The notes beneath the pieces are model-generated. The model searched no databases, was not told the DNA's origin, and saw only the letters and a program-made list of their open reading frames with translations. Made by a program: the position numbers and the translations under genes. Below are positions 57,200 to 64,000 of a DNA stretch of 64,000 bases, piece after piece; the first letter of the stretch is position 1, and each line of letters opens with the position of its first letter. The stretch comes from Marinomonas transparens (GTDB taxonomy: Bacteria; Pseudomonadota; Gammaproteobacteria; Pseudomonadales; Marinomonadaceae), in assembly GCF_016463975.1 (NCBI RefSeq), contig NZ_JAEMNX010000005.1, positions 62,001 through 126,000 of the forward strand, given 5' to 3'.

Positions 57200-57631
57200 T
57201 TATAGGAAATTGTTATAAACATCCGGTTGCCAAATTTGCATCAAAATTTCTGGGTTTTTAATAGCTTCAAAGCCGTATTGCGCGTACAAGCCATGGGCAT
57301 CATTGGTGGCTAACATCATGCGTCTTAAACCTTGTAGATCGGGATGATCGACAAGGTGAGACATTAACCATTTACTCAGGCCTACTCCTCGATAGGAGTC
57401 GAGAATAAAGACATCCGCTAAATAGGCAAACGTCGCCCTATCCGTAATTAATCGAGCAAAGCCAACTTGCTCACCACTATCCTTATACACACCAAAGCAC
57501 AAGGAATTCTCAAGCGCCTTTTGCAGGGTTACTCTAGGAATGTCTTTGGCCCAATAGCTATTGGATATAAAAGAATAAATCACCTCGAAATCAAGATCAT
57601 TGTGGTCTGTACTTATCTTATAACCCTGCAT
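57200..57631 (-). CDS. GNAT-family acetyltransferase
   Basis: A 143-residue N-acetyltransferase of the short group with SYWAKDIPRVTLQKALENSL, FARLITDRATFAYLADVFI, YRGVGLSKWLMSHL (CoA-binding motif A) and AHGLYAQYGFE. The ATG at 57631 follows AGAGG; another in-frame ATG at 57667 is possible but would overlap the gap to the ABC gene more closely. It runs directly behind the ABC transporter gene on the same strand and may be co-transcribed with it. The substrate is unknown. Confidence 0.87.
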   Translation of the reverse strand: MQGYKISTDHNDLDFEVIYSFISNSYWAKDIPRVTLQKALENSLCFGVYKDSGEQVGFARLITDRATFAYLADVFILDSYRGVGLSKWLMSHLVDHPDLQGLRRMMLATNDAHGLYAQYGFEAIKNPEILMQIWQPDVYNNFL

Positions 57632-57674
57632 GAATACGCCTCTTTTATTCACTACAATAACCGTCATTTATTCG

Positions 57675-59504
57675 CTAATTCATATTCCCAAATTGCAAAT
57701 CCGCCAAGCGTTTGTACAAAGCACATTCTTCGAGCAACTGAACGTGAGTCCCTTGAGCAATAATCTGCCCTTGATCCAATACAATAATACGATCTGCATT
57801 CAGCACTGTCGCCAAACGATGGGCAATCACTAAGGTGGTTCGATCGGCCATCAATAGCTTAAGCGCAGCCTGTACCTTGTGTTCACTTTGCGCATCAAGC
57901 GCGCTGGTCGCTTCATCCAGTAATAAAATCGGCGCATCTTTTAGAATCGCACGGGCGATAGCAATACGCTGTCTTTGCCCGCCCGATAGACGCACACCAT
58001 CTTCACCTAATCGCGTGTCATAGCCTTTGTCTAACAACTGAATAAACTCATCAGCATTGGCTCTTTTCGCCGCGTCAATGATCGCGTTTTTGTCCGTTTC
58101 ACGGTTCGCGTAACCTAAATTATCTAACACACTTTGATCAAACAAGGCCGTTTCCTGAGGCACCAAAGCCAATTGATGACGCCACTGCGTTAAGTCATAG
58201 TCTTTAATGTCATGATGGCCGAAACGTATTTCACCTTGTTGTGGATCATAGAATCTCAGCAACAACTCAAAGAGGGTCGATTTCCCTGCGCCAGAGGGTC
58301 CTACAAGTGCCACGGTTTCACCCTGCTTTATTGTAAGGCTAAGGTTTTTAAGAACTGGTGTATTAGGTCGTGTTGGATAACAAAAAGTCACCTGATTCAA
58401 TTCAATAAAAGTCTCACCCTGAAGCATATTCGAGTTTTCCGAATCAACACTCCCCTCTTGGCCACCAGTTATATCACTCGATACATTCAACAATTCCATG
58501 ATTCGTTCAGCAGCACCAGCAGCGCGTTGTAACTCGCCAATCACTTCCGATAAGGCGGTCACTGCCCCCGCTACAATGATCGAATAAAATAAAAAACTCG
58601 CTAAGTCACCAGCACTAATAGCCCCAGAAATCACATCTTTGCCGCCGAACCAAAGCATCACGCCAATACCGCCCATAGAAAGCAAAATGGCCATCAGAGT
58701 TAACAAGGAGCGCTGTGTAATACGCTTCACACTGACACGAAAAGCTTGCTCTACCGCACTTGAAAAACGTTCTTCATCGTGACGCTCATGAGTAAAAGCC
58801 TGCACCACCTTAATATGTCGTAACGCTTGTGATAAATAGCGCCCTACGTTTGCCACTTCATCTTGGCTATCTCGAGACAAGCTACGTACTCGCCGACCAA
58901 AATACAGCACGGGGACAACAACAAAGGGCACGCAGGTAAGCAAAATGAGCGTTAATTTAAAATGCATCACTAGAAGAAATAAAATCCCCCCAAGCAGCAT
59001 CAAACTACTGCGTAAGGCAATCGATAAAGAAGAGCCAATCACGCTCTGTAATAAGGTGGTATCTGAGGTAATACGAGATTGAATTTCACTAGGAGAATTG
59101 TCTTCAAAAAAGGAAGGAGAAAGCGTTAGTAAATGGCTAAAAACGGCTTTTCGTATGTCCGCTACCACTCTTTCACCTACCCAAGAAACCAAGTAAAAGC
59201 GGCAAAAACTACCAACACCTAGCAAAAACACCAAACTCAAAAAAACCAATAACGTCTGAGTCAAACCCGCTTCTGAACCAGAAGCCAAGCCTTTATCAAT
59301 TAAAAACTGCACCCCTTTACCAAGGCTCAACATAGCACCAGCGGTAATGACTAAAGCAATAAGCGCCAACACCACCTGACGGCGATAGGGCTTTAAAAAA
59401 GGCAAGAAAGTGTTAATGCCTGTACCTAAAGCCAAAGCGTCTGTTGCTGAAGGTTTTGTCTCTGAGGAAGTAAAAAACTCTTTAGACACGTCAGGTTTAT
59501 TCAA
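57675..59504 (-). CDS. ABC transporter, fused permease/ATPase (MsbA/ABCB type)
   Basis: A 609-residue half-transporter exporter. A six-helix membrane domain (about residues 30-330) is followed by the nucleotide-binding domain: Walker A GPSGAGKST near residue 402, signature LSGGQRQRIAIARAIL near 510, Walker B ILLLDEATSALD near 525 and the H-loop histidine in LVIAHRLATV near 561. It is probably homodimeric. The family covers lipid A, drug and peptide exporters, and the substrate cannot be inferred. Terminates just before the acetyltransferase gene. Confidence 0.92.
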   Translation of the reverse strand: MNKPDVSKEFFTSSETKPSATDALALGTGINTFLPFLKPYRRQVVLALIALVITAGAMLSLGKGVQFLIDKGLASGSEAGLTQTLLVFLSLVFLLGVGSFCRFYLVSWVGERVVADIRKAVFSHLLTLSPSFFEDNSPSEIQSRITSDTTLLQSVIGSSLSIALRSSLMLLGGILFLLVMHFKLTLILLTCVPFVVVPVLYFGRRVRSLSRDSQDEVANVGRYLSQALRHIKVVQAFTHERHDEERFSSAVEQAFRVSVKRITQRSLLTLMAILLSMGGIGVMLWFGGKDVISGAISAGDLASFLFYSIIVAGAVTALSEVIGELQRAAGAAERIMELLNVSSDITGGQEGSVDSENSNMLQGETFIELNQVTFCYPTRPNTPVLKNLSLTIKQGETVALVGPSGAGKSTLFELLLRFYDPQQGEIRFGHHDIKDYDLTQWRHQLALVPQETALFDQSVLDNLGYANRETDKNAIIDAAKRANADEFIQLLDKGYDTRLGEDGVRLSGGQRQRIAIARAILKDAPILLLDEATSALDAQSEHKVQAALKLLMADRTTLVIAHRLATVLNADRIIVLDQGQIIAQGTHVQLLEECALYKRLADLQFGNMN

Positions 59505-59596
59505 AAGTAAGCCCCATTAAGTTAATCTAACAGGCACTTACTATAACGGATCTTAGTACTATTAATGGGTAAAAAGTGTGCTATTAAGACACCAGC

Positions 59597-61165
59597 TTAA
59601 CCAATTGACTTGAAGCCCATTCGGAAACCGCCCCAATGTTGACCTTTCACATAAATAGGCACAGATAGATCATGCAAAATCTCTCCCGTATCACGCTTAT
59701 AGGTTTGCAATAAAAAAGTATCTGTATGTGAGCCGCAACGGCGCCCTGTCGGATCATCAAAAATCCGCTTAGTCCGGTTATTCACCAAATCTTTGTCATA
59801 ATCGCCACTCAACGGCTGGCTGAACTTTTTATTATGGGTTGGGAAGTAGCCATTCACATCCACCGCACCGGCAAACATAACTTCTTCATTCTGTTCTAAT
59901 ACAGCTTCTTGAATCTCAGGGAAGTGTTGATCACTAAAGCTATCATACCCCGTACTAAACTTTGGAGGGTTGGTTCCTTGAATCGATTGATAATCGGTCG
60001 AAAAAACCGCCTGTTGAGTCAGTTCCCCTTTCTCTATGGCGGCTTCAAACAAATCGGCAATCGCTTGAGCCGAAGCTTTTGCCGTCTTGACTAACTCAGA
60101 GAAAAATAAGGATTGATCCACTTTATCTAACTCCCTAAAGACTACCTCAGCACCATTACTCAAACTGGACGCTTCTTCCGAGAGACGATCACTACGTTTA
60201 GAAATATCCTGTAATGAGGTGCTAATACGAGAAATAGAGCCACTAATTTGCGTACTAGTCGAGCCCAATTCCTCTCCTGTCGCTTCCACTTCATTCAATA
60301 CAATAGAAGCGCTTTTCACTTCTTCCGTTAACGAAATAAAACGCTGTGTTTCTCCCAATAATGTTTTTGATAACGAGTCTGTTAGTGTTTTAAGAGAGGA
60401 CATTTCTTGATTGGTTAATTCACTATTACGACGTACATCAGTCAATAACCCCGAAATTTGTTCCGAAGCATCTGCACTTTTGGCGGCCAATGAACGCACT
60501 TCATCCGCCACAACCGCAAAGCCACGCCCTTGTTCACCTGCACGGGCTGCTTCGATAGCGGCATTTAATGCTAATAAATTAGTTTGCTCAGAAACCCCTT
60601 TGATGACCGCTGTAATACTATCGATATCATCGGCACTCTTGGTTAATAACGCCAGTTGTTCACTCGCCGCCAGTACTTTTTGTGTTAGTTCATTCACCTG
60701 ATCTGTGCTGTGCGTCAGCGCTCTTTGGGCTGTACTACTCGACTCAGCAGTATCACTCATTGTATTGGCTAACTGGCCAAGGTGATTCGAAAGCGTCAAT
60801 CCAGTTTCGGAAAGCCTTTCTACTGCCTGTGTGATTTGCTCACTGTCATCACTAGTAAGATGAATGTCTTTAGCTAATGTATCAACAAAATGTGAAACTT
60901 CAGCCGCCCCCATTGCCATTTTAGATGTCGCACTGGTAACCGCTTGACTCACCTCAGTGTAATCCGTATCACTCCCTAAAAATGCGGTGTTTTTTTCGTT
61001 TTTTGCGAACTGTCCAGCAGGTGAGCGCAAGGTTTTTGGCAACACAAGCAAACAACAAAGCACAGCACCAATAATAACAAAAGGTAAGGCGATAGAGCCT
61101 TGTAGGTAACCAACTATAAATAGCGAGAATAGAGCGACAACACAGACTAGTGGGAAATAAAGCAT
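59597..61165 (-). CDS. Methyl-accepting chemotaxis protein with C-terminal sensor domain
   Basis: A 522-residue chemoreceptor with an unusual order. Two close hydrophobic helices (residues about 3-45) lack a periplasmic domain. The signalling domain (about 70-350) contains [19 protein letters not shown] and [18 protein letters not shown]. After it, residues about 390-522 form a cytoplasmic PAS/Cache-like module with [37 protein letters not shown] and [18 protein letters not shown]. The sensor thus follows the output domain, pointing to an intracellular or energy-taxis stimulus. It is divergent from the dioxygenase gene. Confidence 0.9.
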   Translation of the reverse strand: MLYFPLVCVVALFSLFIVGYLQGSIALPFVIIGAVLCCLLVLPKTLRSPAGQFAKNEKNTAFLGSDTDYTEVSQAVTSATSKMAMGAAEVSHFVDTLAKDIHLTSDDSEQITQAVERLSETGLTLSNHLGQLANTMSDTAESSSTAQRALTHSTDQVNELTQKVLAASEQLALLTKSADDIDSITAVIKGVSEQTNLLALNAAIEAARAGEQGRGFAVVADEVRSLAAKSADASEQISGLLTDVRRNSELTNQEMSSLKTLTDSLSKTLLGETQRFISLTEEVKSASIVLNEVEATGEELGSTSTQISGSISRISTSLQDISKRSDRLSEEASSLSNGAEVVFRELDKVDQSLFFSELVKTAKASAQAIADLFEAAIEKGELTQQAVFSTDYQSIQGTNPPKFSTGYDSFSDQHFPEIQEAVLEQNEEVMFAGAVDVNGYFPTHNKKFSQPLSGDYDKDLVNNRTKRIFDDPTGRRCGSHTDTFLLQTYKRDTGEILHDLSVPIYVKGQHWGGFRMGFKSIG

Positions 61166-61545
61166 AACCTTTCCTTCTTATTTTTTTCTAGTGTTTAACT
61201 ATGCCATGAGAAGGTCAATGCAAAACAGAAAGCATACGACTAAAGTCTTACTAAAAAACCACCCTAATTTGCTAGCTAAATAAACGAAATCCCCATTTCA
61301 TCACGCTCTCTTTGACTTCGGCCAAAGGCTGCTTAAAAGCCATTACTTTTAAACACGCCCACCAAAAAAGAATAAAAAAACCAAATATGTAGAAATTTAG
61401 ACATATAAAATTCAAAAACAAGCCCAAAAAGTGCATTAAAAGCAACACTTTTTCATTTCAGTCCCACTAAACTGGATAAACAGGCTTCCACGAGAAGTAT
61501 GCTTTTGCGCACAATCTGCCAATAACAAAAAAAAGAGGATTCCCC
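61166..61545. other. 380-base divergent intergenic region
   Basis: Between the chemoreceptor (minus) and the dioxygenase (plus). AT-rich. I see only a 25-codon ORF near 61207 with GAGAAGG inside it, no hairpin with a T-run and no clear operator. Promoters for both genes must lie here. Confidence 0.4.
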
Positions 61546-62193
61546 ATGCTTACCAAGCCATCCAAAGATACTTTTTACTTAGAATTGGGACAGCTAACGT
61601 CTAATAAACTTGACCACCTTATGTCTTCCTTTGATAACTTACCTCCTAACCCTTACGCCGATGGTGCTTTTCGTTTACGTCGTTATTCACGTTTTACCTT
61701 TGCACAAGGTCAATTGACTCGTCTTCCTTCACAAGCCTTTGTTCAAGATGAAAGCATCAATCACTTCCAAGGAAATGTGGTAAGGTGCTATGAAGATATT
61801 GATGATCACACCACCCTAGACCCCGCCTTCATTGAATTATTTGAACATTTCCAAACTATGGCTCATGTTGCTGACAAGGCACCGATTGAAGTCCATCAGT
61901 TACGCATTCTTGCGGATCACCAGAGCGTGGAGGCTGCGCCTGAGGGGATTCACCAAGATGGTTTTGATCGCATTGGGATCTATGTGATGAAACGCCATAA
62001 TATCCAAGGTGGCAATATCAATATTCACCTTACCGCAAACAGCCCAGCACTCATCAGCCATGATTTTGATAAAGGTGAGTTTGTTGTCCTAAATGACCGT
62101 AAATTTTTCCATAGTGCACAGCCAATCCAGCCTATCAATGGCGACAAAGGTTTTATGGATGTTTTTGTGCTCACAGCGAACCTAATGCATTAA
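61546..62193 (+). CDS. 2OG-Fe(II) dioxygenase family protein
   Basis: A 215-residue protein of the family that includes L-isoleucine 4-hydroxylase and BsmA. The metal site is H136 and D138 in GIHQDGFDRIGIYVMKRHN and the distal H189 in FFHSAQPIQP. VRCYEDIDDHTTLDPAF and QGGNINIHL are family-typical. It would hydroxylate a small substrate, possibly a free amino acid, using 2-oxoglutarate and oxygen. It ends 12 bases before a class V aminotransferase-like gene and forms a two-gene operon with it. AAGAGGA precedes the ATG. Confidence 0.85.
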   Translation: MLTKPSKDTFYLELGQLTSNKLDHLMSSFDNLPPNPYADGAFRLRRYSRFTFAQGQLTRLPSQAFVQDESINHFQGNVVRCYEDIDDHTTLDPAFIELFEHFQTMAHVADKAPIEVHQLRILADHQSVEAAPEGIHQDGFDRIGIYVMKRHNIQGGNINIHLTANSPALISHDFDKGEFVVLNDRKFFHSAQPIQPINGDKGFMDVFVLTANLMH

Positions 62194-62205
62194 GAAGAAA
62201 ACCGT

Positions 62206-63444
62206 ATGTACAATCTAGAAGAATGCCGTAAACAATTCCCTGCTCTTAACCAACGCTATCAAGGGATCACTCCTATCTTTCTGGATGGGCCTGGAGGCTC
62301 TCAGGTCAGTCAATCTGTGCTTGATGCCATGACACAGTATTTAGGCCGCTTTAATGCCAATTTAGGTGGCGCTTATTTTTCCAGTAAAGAAACCGAAAAA
62401 ATGATGTCGTCTGCTCGCCTAGCAGCCAAAGATTTTTACCATGCACCATCAGAAAACAGCATTATTTTTGGTGCGAATGCCACCAGTATCACCTTCCATA
62501 TGAGTCGTGCTATTGCTCGTGATTGGCAGCCTGGAGACGAAATAATAGTGACTAACTTAGATCATTATTCCAATGTATCGCCATGGGTATTGCTCGCCGA
62601 AGAGAAAGGAGTGCAAGTGAATTATGTGCAGGTCAATGAAGCCGACTGCACGCTAGATATGGCACATTTGTCGAAACTACTGAATAAAAAAACGCGTCTT
62701 GTGGCAATCACTTGTGCCTCTAATGTCACCGGCTCTATCGTGCCCTTAAAAGAGGTAATGACACTGATCAAAACTCGTAGTCATGCCATTAGTTATTTAG
62801 ATGCTGTCCATTACGCACCGCATCACTTAATCGATGTGCAAGATCTCAATTGTGACTTTTTAATCACCTCGGCTTATAAATATTTTGGACCTCATTTAGG
62901 CGTACTTTATGCCAAGCCAGATACACTCGCCCTATTAACCCCTTATAAAGTAGCCCCCGCAAAGGATCTCGACCCTAACCGTTGGGAAACAGGCACTCAA
63001 AACTACGAAGCCCTTGCAGGCTATATCGCTTGCATCAACTATTTAGCTTCATTAGGTAAACATCAGGGACCAAGACGAGAACAACTTAGGGTTTCCTTCC
63101 AACAAATCCAGCAACATGAGACGGAGCTTAGTAAAGCCTTGATTAGTGAACTAAGTGAAATCCCTAATTTAACTCTCTATGGAATCCAGGATGTAGATCG
63201 CTTATCTGAACGCACTCCTACCATCGCTTTTTGTATTAAAGACATAGAACCGAGAAGGATTTCAGAATTTTTTGCAAAACAAGGTATTTGTCTATGGGAT
63301 GGCAATTTCTACGCTCAAGGACTTTATAAACAACTGGACCTTTCCGATAAAGGCGGAGTTGTCCGTATTGGCTGCTTACACTACAACAAAGAATCCGAAG
63401 TACTCACTTTCAATAAAAAATTAAAATTACTTGTAACCAATTGA
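62206..63444 (+). CDS. Cysteine desulfurase-like PLP enzyme (VC1184 group)
   Basis: A 412-residue class V aminotransferase-fold protein. FLDGPGGSQVSQSVLDAM at the N-terminus, FGANATSITFHMSRAI, SYLDAVHYAPHHLIDV with the cofactor aspartate, and ITSAYKYFGPHLGVLY with PLP lysine K225 place it in the uncharacterised cysteine desulfurase-like subfamily rather than IscS/SufS. No clear catalytic cysteine loop of the IscS type is visible. It is paired with the dioxygenase gene just upstream, suggesting the two act on the same amino-acid-like substrate. Confidence 0.85.
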   Translation: MYNLEECRKQFPALNQRYQGITPIFLDGPGGSQVSQSVLDAMTQYLGRFNANLGGAYFSSKETEKMMSSARLAAKDFYHAPSENSIIFGANATSITFHMSRAIARDWQPGDEIIVTNLDHYSNVSPWVLLAEEKGVQVNYVQVNEADCTLDMAHLSKLLNKKTRLVAITCASNVTGSIVPLKEVMTLIKTRSHAISYLDAVHYAPHHLIDVQDLNCDFLITSAYKYFGPHLGVLYAKPDTLALLTPYKVAPAKDLDPNRWETGTQNYEALAGYIACINYLASLGKHQGPRREQLRVSFQQIQQHETELSKALISELSEIPNLTLYGIQDVDRLSERTPTIAFCIKDIEPRRISEFFAKQGICLWDGNFYAQGLYKQLDLSDKGGVVRIGCLHYNKESEVLTFNKKLKLLVTN

Positions 63445-63567
63445 TACATAAATTAATGCCAACCCCGCACACATTAACTCTCATCTAGAATAGAATTAAT
63501 ACAAGGGTCTCATTCATAATGTTAAGAATAGAGTAAAGTAGACAAAATAGAATTAGGATAACTTGTT

Positions 63568-64000
63568 GTGACAGATATATTTACGACAGTAATGGATGAA
63601 AAATCTGACGCACAACACACAACGAATAGTTCTGAAAAACGTGTCTTAATCATCGATGACCTTGGCGAAATGCGCTTAATGCTAAAGTCATTAATGATGT
63701 CAAAAGGCTATACTAATATTGATGTGGAATCCTCAGGTCAAAACGCAATAAAACTCATCCTAGCTAAACACTACGATATAGTATTATCCGACTATAACCT
63801 CGGCGGAAGCATTGATGGCCAACAAATATTAGAAACCACCTGTAAAACTTACGCCCTCGATCACTCCACTATTTTCATCATGATTACTGCCGATACGGAT
63901 TATCAAAGTGTCGTTAGCGTGTTGGAGTACCAGCCTGATAGTTACCTTGTTAAGCCCTTTACCCCTGCGGCTTTTTTCCGACGCCTTGACCGAGTGGAGA
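63568..64000 (+). CDS. Response regulator, N-terminal part (truncated by window edge)
   Basis: The frame opens at GTG 63568 (AGGA nine bases upstream) and runs to the window end, giving 144 residues. It is a CheY-like receiver: VLIIDDLGEMRLMLKSLM with the acidic pair, phospho-acceptor D75 in IVLSDYNLGGSIDGQQI, the T/S position in FIMITADTDYQS and the lysine in SYLVKPFTPAAFFRRL. An ATG at 63592 is an alternative start. The sequence resembles receivers that are followed by tetratricopeptide repeats in related bacteria, but that part lies beyond the window. Confidence 0.88.
   Translation, partial: MTDIFTTVMDEKSDAQHTTNSSEKRVLIIDDLGEMRLMLKSLMMSKGYTNIDVESSGQNAIKLILAKHYDIVLSDYNLGGSIDGQQILETTCKTYALDHSTIFIMITADTDYQSVVSVLEYQPDSYLVKPFTPAAFFRRLDRVE

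Noticed and set aside
61195..61290. A 25-codon ORF between the chemoreceptor and the dioxygenase
   Set aside because: Basic, low-complexity peptide without conserved features; likely chance.
1..64000. tRNA or rRNA genes, CRISPR arrays, prophage
   Set aside because: I looked for T-loop motifs, regularly spaced repeats and phage or integrase genes and saw none; this was by eye, so a small RNA gene could be missed.

Overview
The window looks like chromosomal DNA of a marine gammaproteobacterium close to Marinomonas (Oceanospirillales). This rests on the gene content (rsxABCDGE-nth, MotY-type polar flagellar stator protein, RNase T, HemG, tandem DUF465 proteins), a moderate G+C content and the character of the proteins. 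The genus is an inference from protein character; no 16S gene is present. I saw no tRNA or rRNA gene, CRISPR array, prophage or intact transposase.

Layout. 1-7.9 kb: the 3' end of metG, then the electron-transport operon rsxABCDGE with nth behind it. 8.1-11.9 kb: an apparent quorum-sensing locus, with a CqsS/LqsS-like membrane histidine kinase, an LqsR-like response regulator and, convergent to them, a CqsA/LqsA-type alpha-hydroxyketone autoinducer synthase. 12.4-19 kb: an omega-amino-acid:pyruvate aminotransferase, a small PilZ-like protein, an RRM protein, a nucleoside hydrolase/ribokinase operon, argG and motY. 19-24 kb: rnt, a DUF454 membrane protein, a DUF748 AsmA-like protein and two DUF465 paralogues. 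24-27.9 kb: a TonB-dependent siderophore receptor behind a Fur box, a small IS4-like inverted-repeat element, an orphan protein and a class I glutamine amidotransferase. 28-33.8 kb: an RsgA-type GTPase, hemG, two lipoproteins (alpha/beta hydrolase and M48 protease) and a Kef-like K+/H+ antiporter. 33.8-42.4 kb: a pectin methylesterase lacking a signal peptide, an MFS exporter, a DASS transporter with its LysR regulator, a class C acid phosphatase and a secreted FN3-PL9 pectate lyase. 42.6-49.4 kb: a flavoprotein, MATE pump, acetyltransferase, SPOR lipoprotein, YqaA-family protein and a Cache chemoreceptor. 49.7-57.1 kb: a glycogen operon of a phosphorylase-kinase-alpha/GH15-like protein, glgB and glgX. 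57.2-64 kb: an acetyltransferase, an MsbA-like ABC transporter, a chemoreceptor with a C-terminal sensor region, a 2OG-Fe dioxygenase/class V aminotransferase pair, and the start of a response regulator that runs off the window.

How they work together. The rsx genes encode one membrane complex. The kinase, regulator and synthase are likely one signalling circuit. GlgB, GlgX and the GH15-like protein act on glycogen. The secreted lyase and intracellular esterase together suggest use of pectin fragments. Most other genes are single housekeeping or transport genes separated by clear intrinsic terminators. The items most worth a second look are the Lqs/Cqs-type locus with its unusual receiver domain, the IS4-like inverted-repeat element that supplies a stop codon, the repeat-built RsxC tail, the phosphorylase-kinase-like glycogen gene, and the dioxygenase/aminotransferase pair.
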